This document shows, in pieces, positions 1 to 6,583 of a stretch of 10,865 nucleotides of DNA. The stretch comes from Verrucomicrobiales bacterium. GTDB lineage: Bacteria; Verrucomicrobiota; Verrucomicrobiia; Verrucomicrobiales; Akkermansiaceae. Each line of letters opens with the position of its first letter. Position 1 is the stretch's first letter. The notes under the pieces are model-generated. The model ran no database searches. It had not been told where the DNA came from and saw nothing but the letters and a program-made list of their open reading frames with translations. The DNA lies in contig PBTU01000026.1 of the NCBI GenBank assembly GCA_002729295.1, forward strand, positions 2,315-13,179. The letters run 5' to 3'. Both the position numbers and the translations under genes were made by a program.

Positions 1-852
1 AAAAAGCCGGTGGATTTGAAGCCAATCGGGCGCTGGGATTTTGAAGGGAATAGCGATGATTCCATCAGCGGCTTAAAGGGCACATTGAAAGGAAATGCGA
101 AGGTCATAGACGGAGCGCTGCATCTGAATGGCGGCTGCCTGATGAGCGAGCCTTTGAAGGCGAATTTAGGAGCAAAGACGCTGGAGGTTCTCGTGCAGCT
201 CGACAAATTGAATCAGCAAGGTGGTGGAGCGATGACGGTGCAGACCGTCGACGGGGTGACTTTTGACAGTATCGTTTTCGGGGAAAAAGATCCAGGTCAG
301 TGGCTTTCGGGAAGTAACAGTTTCGCGAGGACGGAAGGCTTTGGCGGACCGCAGGAAAAAGAGGCCAATGCCAAGGCGGTGCGTATTGCCATCGTGTATC
401 ATCAGAATGGCCGGATCGAGGCCTATCGCGATGGACAGCTCTATGGTAAATCATATCGAAAGGGGAGTATTCATAAGTATCAGGCGGGCCGATCACAGGT
501 CGTGCTCGGTCTTCGTCATGGGGTGAATCCCGGCGGCGGACGGATGTTGACTGGGAAGGTATTTGAAGCGCGTCTCTATGATCGGGCGCTCACGATGGAA
601 GAGGTGGCTGCAGCGGCCTCGGGATCGATGGTGGAAATTGTGACCGCTAAAATGATCGACGATTCATTGAGCGATTCGCAAGGAGCGGCAGCTACCAAGT
701 TGAAATATAAAATCGCCAGAATTTCCAAAGAACTCGCTGGGATTGACCGCGAACTCGCCGCACGAAAAGCAGCCATGTCTGGCACGGGCGATCCTGTTTA
801 CCGCTTCGCGCATGCCCTCTTGAACTCCAAAGAATTGATTTATGTCCATTGA
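1..852 (+). CDS. DUF1553 (PSD1) protein with LamG-like domain, 3' part only
   Basis: The frame is open from the first base, so the true start lies outside the window. About the first 200 visible residues form a concanavalin A-like/LamG fold: it opens with 'GRWDFEGNSDDSISG', has 'RIAIVYHQNGRIEAYRDG' in the middle, and closes with 'EARLYDRALTMEEV'. A short lysine/arginine-rich helical stretch follows. The last residues, 'RFAHALLNSKELIYVH', match the typical extreme C-terminus of DUF1553/PSD1 proteins of Planctomycetes and Verrucomicrobia. Full-length members usually carry an N-terminal cytochrome c-like domain and DUF1549, and are thought to act outside the cytoplasm; their biochemical role is unproven. 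The TGA stop lies inside the next gene (11-base overlap), so the two are probably co-transcribed and translationally coupled. The family call rests on the C-terminal motif, the LamG domain and the DUF1501 neighbour. Confidence 0.8.
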   Translation, partial: KKPVDLKPIGRWDFEGNSDDSISGLKGTLKGNAKVIDGALHLNGGCLMSEPLKANLGAKTLEVLVQLDKLNQQGGGAMTVQTVDGVTFDSIVFGEKDPGQWLSGSNSFARTEGFGGPQEKEANAKAVRIAIVYHQNGRIEAYRDGQLYGKSYRKGSIHKYQAGRSQVVLGLRHGVNPGGGRMLTGKVFEARLYDRALTMEEVAAAASGSMVEIVTAKMIDDSLSDSQGAAATKLKYKIARISKELAGIDRELAARKAAMSGTGDPVYRFAHALLNSKELIYVH

Positions 853-2257
853 TCTCAAAACCCGCCGGGACTTTCTAAAGCTGACGTCCAGCGGAGTCAG
901 CGCCGTGGCGCTCTCCAGCCTTATTAACGGAAACCAGGCTTGTGGTGCGTCGAAGCCGAAGTTGCATCACGCGCAGAAGGCCAAGTCGGTGATTTTTCTC
1001 TACATGTCGGGTGGGGTTTCCCATGTCGATTCCTTTGATCCCAAGGCTGCGCTCAAGAAACGTCATGGTCAGCCGATGCCGGTGGCGGTGGAACGAACGC
1101 AGTTTGACGCCAACGGGAATATTTTTGCGTCACCGTGGGAGATCGGGCGCTATGGAAAGTCCGGTTTGGAAATGACGAACATGTTTCCCAAGATCGCGGA
1201 GCGGGCCGATGATCTGGCGATTGTCCGTTCAATGACGGCGAAATTCAGCGAGCACGCTCAAGGGAATTTCTTTATGCACACCGGCTTTCCCTTCCTAGGC
1301 TATCCGAGCGCCGGGGCGTGGGTGAACTACGGATGTGGCTCGACGAATCCCAACCTGCCGGGTTACATCGTGCTGCAATCAAAGCGGGCCACTACTCCGC
1401 ACGGTGGAGTGAGTATTTTTGGAAATGGTTTTCTTCCGGCGGCGACCCAGGGATCGATTTTTAATATTTCGGGGAATCAAGCAGTCCCCAATATCGCGCC
1501 GGGAATGCTCAAGTTAGAGCAACGTCGCGCGCTTGATTTCATCGGTGGACTGGACCGGAAATTTGCCGAACGAACGGCGGCCAAAGATGCCGTGATGGCT
1601 TCGGTGGAAAATGCCGAGACCGCCTATCTTATGCAGGAAGCCGTGCCGGAACTCACCGACATTAGCGAAGAAAGTGAAGCGACCAAAGAGCTCTATGGCG
1701 TGAATAGCAGTAACGAGCATCAGGCCGAATATGCGCGGCAGTGTCTTATGGCGCGGCGTCTCGTGGAGCGCGGGGTGCGCTTTGTGGAGTTGTCGTGTTG
1801 CAGCCACGGGGTCGGTGGAGGAAACGGGGGGAATCCCTGGGACCAACATGGAGGTTTAGCGGAGGGACACGGGAAAATGGCGGAGCAAGTCGATGGCCCC
1901 ATCGCCGCATTACTCACCGACCTCAAGGAGCGGGGGTTATTGGAGGAAACCCTCGTCGTCTTCACTGGAGAATTTGGCCGTACGCCCTTTTCGCAAGGAG
2001 GCAATGGCCGGGATCACAATCCCTATGGCTTCAGTCTCTGGTTATCTGGCGGCGGCGTGAAAGGCGGCCAGACCCACGGAGCGACCGATGAACTGGGCTA
2101 TAAAGCAATCGATCAAGTCGCCACCGTTTATGACCTCTGGGCGACGGTCCTGCACCAACTCGGAATAGATCATGAGAAGCTTACATACCGCTGGGGAGGA
2201 CGGGATCTTCGGCTGACGGACGTGCATGGCGAGGTCTGGTCGGATCTGGTGGGCTGA
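842..2257 (+). CDS. DUF1501 family protein, Tat-exported
   Basis: A 471-residue protein starting inside the end of the upstream DUF1553 gene. The N-terminus has a twin-arginine signal, TRRDFLK at residues 7-13, followed by a hydrophobic stretch (about 14-28), so a folded protein probably leaves by the Tat system. Family landmarks are 'FLYMSGGVSHVDSFDPK' (52-68), WDQHGG (333-338), TGEFGRTP (375-382), GRDHNP (389-394) and the C-terminal 'YRWGGRDLRLTDVHGEV' (449-465). These resemble the metal-site blocks of the alkaline phosphatase/sulfatase superfamily, to which DUF1501 is distantly related; enzymatic activity has not been established for the family. The length is normal and no block is missing. 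The 11-base overlap with a DUF1553 partner is the usual PVC arrangement and suggests a joint extracytoplasmic function. The start is supported by the Tat motif; no strong Shine-Dalgarno is visible. Confidence 0.93.
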   Translation: MSIDLKTRRDFLKLTSSGVSAVALSSLINGNQACGASKPKLHHAQKAKSVIFLYMSGGVSHVDSFDPKAALKKRHGQPMPVAVERTQFDANGNIFASPWEIGRYGKSGLEMTNMFPKIAERADDLAIVRSMTAKFSEHAQGNFFMHTGFPFLGYPSAGAWVNYGCGSTNPNLPGYIVLQSKRATTPHGGVSIFGNGFLPAATQGSIFNISGNQAVPNIAPGMLKLEQRRALDFIGGLDRKFAERTAAKDAVMASVENAETAYLMQEAVPELTDISEESEATKELYGVNSSNEHQAEYARQCLMARRLVERGVRFVELSCCSHGVGGGNGGNPWDQHGGLAEGHGKMAEQVDGPIAALLTDLKERGLLEETLVVFTGEFGRTPFSQGGNGRDHNPYGFSLWLSGGGVKGGQTHGATDELGYKAIDQVATVYDLWATVLHQLGIDHEKLTYRWGGRDLRLTDVHGEVWSDLVG

Positions 2258-2264
2258 ATCCGTC

Positions 2265-2302
2265 AAGTCACTGCAGGAGGGGGCTGCCCGGGGAGGACTT
2301 TT
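2265..2302 (+). terminator. Possible weak terminator after the DUF1501 gene
   Basis: AAGTC (2265-2269) can pair with GACTT (2296-2300), enclosing a small GCAG/CTGC stem, with a short T run behind. The stem is short and the loop long, so this is a weak candidate. The rest of the 129-base gap up to the next gene shows no clear promoter and no Shine-Dalgarno at usual distance. Confidence 0.25.
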
Positions 2303-2386
2303 GATCGGGGCTGGTTGGGGATTTCATGTTTTCCTTAAATCTTCGCGATAAGATGCCGGAAATGGAGCGTATCCATTTGTTCACTT

Positions 2387-5300
2387 ATGAAGTTAGTCTC
2401 CACCACTTTACTGCTGGCGCTGAGCGCGATAGCGGCATCAGCAGCAGCCCCGAACGCGCGATACGTTCGCGTCGAATTGCCCGGAAACGGTAAAACGCTT
2501 ACTTTGGCCGAGGTCGAAGTGGTCAGCAAAGGTAGGAATATTGCCAAATCCGGGAAAGCCACCCAGTCGAGCGTCGGAGCCGGAGGTGTTCCCGAGCGGG
2601 CCATCGATGGGAATAAGAATCCGTCCTATACCAAAGGGGGGCAGACTCACACCAGCGAAGGCCAGGCAAACCCATGGTGGGAACTCGATCTCGGCAAGCC
2701 CCAGGCCATCGACAAAGTTTCGATCTGGAACCGGGGTGATGGTCTCGATGGGAGGCTTGCCAATTTCACGATTACCCTGCTCGACGCCAATCGTAAAGCT
2801 GTCTTTAAGAAGGACAATCTTGCGGCGCCGAAAGTCTCGGTGGATTTTGACTTTGGTAAAAAGGTGGCAGTGATCTATCGCGGGGGCAAGGGCGAGGCCC
2901 AGAAAGTGGCCAAGTTGGTCGATGTTCCTTCGGGCCATAAAGACCCCTCGCCATTCAAGTTCTCCAAAGGCGACGTGGTTTCCATTGTTGGAAATGGCCT
3001 CGCCGACCGTATGCAGCATGATGGCTGGCTGGAGACACTTCTTCAGGCCGAGACCAAGGGGCTGCAGCTGAGTTTCCGTAACATGAGTCTCACCGGAGAT
3101 CGCGCCAACAAGCATCCCCGCTCGAGAGGATTCACCCCGATGGCCGAATATCTTCAGTTGGTAAAAGCGGATGTCGTACTCGCGATGTATGGTTATAACG
3201 AGTCCTTCGACACTACTCCGGAGAACTACCGTAAGGAAATCGCCAAGCTGGTCGAGACCATCCGTAAGGCCCAGCCCAACGGCAAGACCTTCCCTCGTAT
3301 CGTGCTTGCCAGCCCGATCGCACACGAGAATCTTAAAGACCCCAACCTCCCCAGCGGGAAGGCCAACAACAAGCGTCTTCTCGCGATTACCGAAGCGACC
3401 CGCCTCGCCGCCAGCGAAAATGGGGTGGCGTTTCTTGATCTCTTTAACCCCTCCCTGGCGCTGTATTCCACCAGTAACATCCCCCTGACCTTGAATGGAA
3501 TTCACCTTAATGAAGATGGCAACCGCATGATCGGTGAGGTGATTGCACAAGGACTTCTCAACAAGAAAATCCAGGCATCTCCAAGTCATCAGCCGCTGCG
3601 CGAAGCGGTCCTTGATAAAAACTGGCATTGGCACAATCGTTATCGTGCTACCGATGGTAACGATGTTTGGGGCGGACGCTCCGGGCTGAAATTCGTCGAT
3701 GGACAGACCAATGCCGAGGTTCTCCAGCACGAGCTCAAGATGCTCGATATCACCACGGCCAATCGCGACCAGAGGATTTGGGCAAAGGCCGCGGGCAAGG
3801 ATCTGCGAGTCAGCGATGCCAATGTCCCCGCTCCTGTTCCGGTGAAATCCAACGTCGGAGGAAAGTCTCGCAGCTCAAGCAAGCAAAAGGAAGGCAACCT
3901 GAAGTATCTCGACGGCAAGGAAGCAATTTCCAAGATGCACCTTGCTGAAGGCTTTAAAGTGAACCTTTTTGCGGACGAGAAGAAGTTCCCGCAATTGGCC
4001 AATCCGGTGCAGTTGCAGGTCGATGGCAAAGGACGTCTCTGGGCGGCAGCCTGGGCTACCTACCCCAAGTGGGAGCCCTTGAAGCAGATGAACGATTCAC
4101 TCCTCATCTTCGAAGATAAGAACAATGACGGCGTGGCCGATGGGGTGAAGGAATTCGCTAAGGTACACAACCCTCTCGGTTTCGAATTTTGGAATGGTGG
4201 CGTTGTTGTCACCAGCCAGCCGGACATTATTTTCCTGAAGGACACCGACGGTGATGATGTTGCTGATGTTCGTTTTGTCCTGATGCAGGGCATCGGATCC
4301 TCCGACACCCACCATGCCGCGAACAACCTGATCTTTGGACCTGACGGAGGCATATACTGGCAGAGTGGAATTTTCCTCCAGCATAATCACGAGACCCCCT
4401 GGGGGCCGTCCCTGACGACCGGATCCTCCGGAATGTATCGCTTTGACCCTCGCCGTTACACCGTCACCTTCCATGCAGGCAACAGCCCGAACCCGCACGG
4501 AACGAGCTTTGACAAGTATGGTTATCTTTACGCCAACGACGGAACCGGTGGTCGTTCCTATCAGGTCCGCCCGAGTGGTAAGGGCTTCAAGATGTATCCT
4601 CTCCTGAATAAGGAAGTGCGTCCGGTGGCAGCGGATACCATTGTTTCCAGTAGCCACTTCCCGGAAGAGATGGACGGCAATTTCCTTGTTTCCAATACCA
4701 TTGGTTATCGCGGGATCAAGCAATACAAACTTCACCGCGATGGCTTCGAGGAGAAGAATTACAAGCTGGGTGAAGTCTGGGGAACTCCGGCCGAGCAATT
4801 GATTTATAGTGACGACGGAAATTTCCGTCCGACCGATGCGGTCTTCGGAGAAGACGGGGCACTCTACATCGCCGACTGGCACAATGTCATCATCGGTCAC
4901 ATGCAGCACAACGTGCGCGACCCGAACCGCGACAAGCGTCACGGTCGGATATACCGCATGACCTACAATGGTCGTCCGCTGCAAAAGCCCGTCAAAATTG
5001 ATGGCGCGTCCATTTCCGCTCTGCTCGATAACTTCAAGCACCCCGTCATGGAAGTGCGTCACCGCACCCGGATCGAACTCAGCGAGCGCGACACCGATGC
5101 CGTGATCAAAGAGGCGCAGAAATGGATTAAGCAGTTTAGTGCTTCGAACAAGGATCATGGCATTCCGCTTCTCGAAGCACTCTGGATTCATCAGCAGCAC
5201 AATGTGCGGAACGAAGAGCTCCTCAATGCAGTACTCGGTTCATCTGACCCCCATGTCGTAATGGGCGCCAAGACCGTGAAGCACTTCTGGACTGATGCTG

Positions 5301-5752
5301 ATCCGACTCTTGGGAAACAGGAGATCGAAGAGGAAGAGGAAATGGTCCTGAAAAAAGGCGGCATCGAATCCGACACCGCTGATCTCACCACAATCCGTGT
5401 GAATACCGTAGTGGAGAAAATTCAGTATGACGTGAAAGAAGTGACCGTGAAGGCGGGCAAGAAGATCAAGCTGATCCTCGTGAACCCTGACTTCATGCCT
5501 CACAACTTGGTAATCGTGAAACCAGGAACCGCTGATTCGGTGGCCAATGCGGCTATTGCTCTCGGAGCTGATGGTTTCAAAAAGCAGTTCCTGCCGGATG
5601 ATCCAAATATCCTTCATGCCACCAAACTTCTCGACAAGGGAGAGACTCAGGAGATCGAATTCACCGCGCCGGCCACGGCCGGAGATTATCCCTTCGTCTG
5701 CACCTTCCCCGGACACGCCACCATTATGCGCGGTGTCATGCATGTGAAGTAA
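2387..5752 (+). CDS. Large secreted PVC-type protein: discoidin-like, SGNH-like, beta-propeller and azurin-like copper domains
   Basis: 1121 residues with a Sec signal peptide (about 1-20, hydrophobic, ending ASAAA). Domains in order: F5/8 type C (discoidin-like) about 24-165; SGNH-hydrolase-like 195-395; linker 400-500; PVC membrane-bound dehydrogenase-type beta-propeller about 505-860, with calcium-loop-like stretches at 577-587 and 619-630; helical, HEAT-like region 870-970; acidic run 979-985; type 1 copper (cupredoxin) domain about 1000-1121. Copper ligands can be read as H1039, C1105, H1110 and M1114; the Cys+5 His, His+4 Met spacing is that of azurin. C1105 is the only cysteine in the whole protein, so the c-type haem domain (CxxCH) often attached to this propeller is absent. 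The SGNH blocks look inactive: G204 replaces serine and N370 replaces aspartate, while H373 remains. Likely a periplasmic or surface redox protein; substrate unknown. The ATG is set by the signal peptide; no Shine-Dalgarno is seen. Confidence 0.88.
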   Translation: MKLVSTTLLLALSAIAASAAAPNARYVRVELPGNGKTLTLAEVEVVSKGRNIAKSGKATQSSVGAGGVPERAIDGNKNPSYTKGGQTHTSEGQANPWWELDLGKPQAIDKVSIWNRGDGLDGRLANFTITLLDANRKAVFKKDNLAAPKVSVDFDFGKKVAVIYRGGKGEAQKVAKLVDVPSGHKDPSPFKFSKGDVVSIVGNGLADRMQHDGWLETLLQAETKGLQLSFRNMSLTGDRANKHPRSRGFTPMAEYLQLVKADVVLAMYGYNESFDTTPENYRKEIAKLVETIRKAQPNGKTFPRIVLASPIAHENLKDPNLPSGKANNKRLLAITEATRLAASENGVAFLDLFNPSLALYSTSNIPLTLNGIHLNEDGNRMIGEVIAQGLLNKKIQASPSHQPLREAVLDKNWHWHNRYRATDGNDVWGGRSGLKFVDGQTNAEVLQHELKMLDITTANRDQRIWAKAAGKDLRVSDANVPAPVPVKSNVGGKSRSSSKQKEGNLKYLDGKEAISKMHLAEGFKVNLFADEKKFPQLANPVQLQVDGKGRLWAAAWATYPKWEPLKQMNDSLLIFEDKNNDGVADGVKEFAKVHNPLGFEFWNGGVVVTSQPDIIFLKDTDGDDVADVRFVLMQGIGSSDTHHAANNLIFGPDGGIYWQSGIFLQHNHETPWGPSLTTGSSGMYRFDPRRYTVTFHAGNSPNPHGTSFDKYGYLYANDGTGGRSYQVRPSGKGFKMYPLLNKEVRPVAADTIVSSSHFPEEMDGNFLVSNTIGYRGIKQYKLHRDGFEEKNYKLGEVWGTPAEQLIYSDDGNFRPTDAVFGEDGALYIADWHNVIIGHMQHNVRDPNRDKRHGRIYRMTYNGRPLQKPVKIDGASISALLDNFKHPVMEVRHRTRIELSERDTDAVIKEAQKWIKQFSASNKDHGIPLLEALWIHQQHNVRNEELLNAVLGSSDPHVVMGAKTVKHFWTDADPTLGKQEIEEEEEMVLKKGGIESDTADLTTIRVNTVVEKIQYDVKEVTVKAGKKIKLILVNPDFMPHNLVIVKPGTADSVANAAIALGADGFKKQFLPDDPNILHATKLLDKGETQEIEFTAPATAGDYPFVCTFPGHATIMRGVMHVK

Positions 5753-5770
5753 GGAAACCGATTTAAATCA

Positions 5771-5801
5771 AAAGCCACCAGCCGCGAGGCTTGGTGGCTT
5801 A
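5771..5801. terminator. Bidirectional intrinsic terminator between convergent genes
   Basis: AAGCCACCA (5772-5780) pairs with TGGTGGCTT (5792-5800). Inside, GCC/GGC closes a GCGA tetraloop with one bulged T. On the - strand the hairpin is followed by CTTTTGATTT, a reasonable U tract; on the + strand the tail is poorer (ACTTT). It sits between two convergent genes and overlaps the stop codon of the - strand gene. Confidence 0.75.
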
Positions 5802-6476
5802 CTTTACGCCGGCGGCCTTCCTCGCTTTGGCGACGCTTTCTTTGGACAGCTGGGCGGCGGTGGCGCGGATCTTGGCTCCTTTGTCGGTTTCGAAGAGGTA
5901 GACTTCGTCGTTTTCGATGCCGACAAGTTTGGCTTTGATTGCGGTGCCTTTCGAGCTGGTCCATTCTTCGACCTTGCCGCCGTCGACTTTGACGATTTTT
6001 GGCTCGTTGCCGTCGCCGAGGGCGAAGGTTCCTTCCTGGATGGATTTGCGAATCTTGGCGCGGGCGTCTTTGAAGATGGTTCCGTATTGCTGGCTCTTCA
6101 TTGCGGGATGATTGTAGGATCCATAGATCTGGGTCATACCGGGGTCGGTGAAGATGACGATGGGGATGGATGATCCGCCCCTCTCGTAGGCGTTCTTTAC
6201 GAGCCCGGGGAGTGCAAACTTTTCGCCGGTATCAACGACGACGCTTTGGGAGAATCCGAGAACTGCTTTGCTAGCCGACACACTGACGGCTCCTGGGCAG
6301 GCCACTCATGTGGCGATCATTGATTTTTTGGCGATGACGAAAGCGATCGGCTGCTTTGCCTTGGCGGCTTTTTTGGCGGCGGCTTCGAGTTGCCCGAGGT
6401 GGTGCGATCCTTTGGGAATGTCAAAGGCCCCGGCGATCGAGCAAAGCGCGAGTGAGAGAGCGATGAGGTGTTTCAT
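5799..6476 (-). CDS. Candidate selenoprotein: secreted thioredoxin-like protein with in-frame UGA (U-x-x-C)
   Basis: Read from ATG 6476, this is 225 residues with a single internal TGA at codon 57 (6308-6306) and then 168 uninterrupted codons to TAA. Codons 1-17 form a Sec signal peptide (hydrophobic core LIALSLALCSIAGA). A helix rich in Ala/Lys (30-41) leads to strand PIAFVIAKK (43-51), then T-UGA-V-A-C-P (56-61). If UGA is selenocysteine, this is a U57-x-x-C60 redox motif at the place where thioredoxin folds carry CxxC. Later 'SIPIVIFTDPG' (about 103-113) fits the strand with the cis-proline (P105) that faces that motif. C60 is the only cysteine of the mature protein. The C-terminus (about 158-220) resembles a small SHD1-like beta domain. 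GAGG lies 4 nt before ATG 6476, whereas the GTG directly after the TGA (6305) has no Shine-Dalgarno and would lose the signal peptide and first strand. Alternatives: a nonsense mutation or sequencing error. The continuous reading is well supported; selenocysteine insertion is inferred. Confidence 0.7.
6273..6308 (-). promoter_or_regulatory. Candidate bacterial SECIS element directly after the in-frame UGA
   Basis: Counting the U of UGA as 1, mRNA nucleotides 18-22 (AGCCG) pair with 32-36 (CGGCU). Above a U-U mismatch, two more pairs (C24-G30, A25-U29) close a GUG triloop at 26-28. Known bacterial SECIS elements are hairpins just downstream of UGA, with a bulged U and a GU in the apical loop bound by SelB. 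The apical loop here begins 22 nt after the UGA, within the range described for bacteria. A weaker competing hairpin (GGC 6-8 with GCC 19-21) is possible, so the folding needs computing. Confidence 0.5.
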
Positions 6477-6480
6477 GACG

Positions 6481-6484
6481 CCTC
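6481..6484 (-). promoter_or_regulatory. Ribosome binding site that fixes the start of the candidate selenoprotein
   Basis: On the - strand GAGG precedes ATG 6476 by 4 nt. It is the only purine-rich Shine-Dalgarno near either possible start, and supports initiation at 6476 rather than at GTG 6305. Confidence 0.5.
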
Positions 6485-6549
6485 AATGTGGACCCAAAAT
6501 GGTGAGTTGTGAAGGAGGAATCTTTGGAGCGATTCTCTCGCGGGTGCGC

Positions 6550-6577
6550 TTGGCTTGTGAAATGATTTGGGTATTCT
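6550..6577 (+). promoter_or_regulatory. Possible sigma70-like promoter for the antiporter gene
   Basis: TTGGCT (6550-6555) and TATTCT (6572-6577) are separated by 16 bases, and each matches 4 of 6 consensus positions. Transcription would then begin about at the GTG start 6584, giving a leaderless or nearly leaderless mRNA. Weak evidence, from sequence only. Confidence 0.25.
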
Positions 6578-6583
6578 GCAGGA

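Noticed and set aside
2438..3730. 430-codon - strand frame
   Set aside because: Antisense shadow of the large propeller/azurin protein, whose domains are recognisable on the + strand.
4097..5200. 367-codon - strand frame
   Set aside because: Also a shadow of the propeller region; no domain, signal or Shine-Dalgarno supports it.
5799..6305. A 168-residue protein starting at GTG 6305
   Set aside because: It would begin directly after the in-frame TGA with no Shine-Dalgarno, lacks a signal peptide and the first strand of its thioredoxin-like fold. The upstream codons in the same frame supply exactly these parts.
6306..6308. Genome-wide reassignment of TGA as an explanation of the internal stop
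   Set aside because: Two other genes in the window (ends 852 and 2257) use TGA as stop right at their conserved family C-termini.
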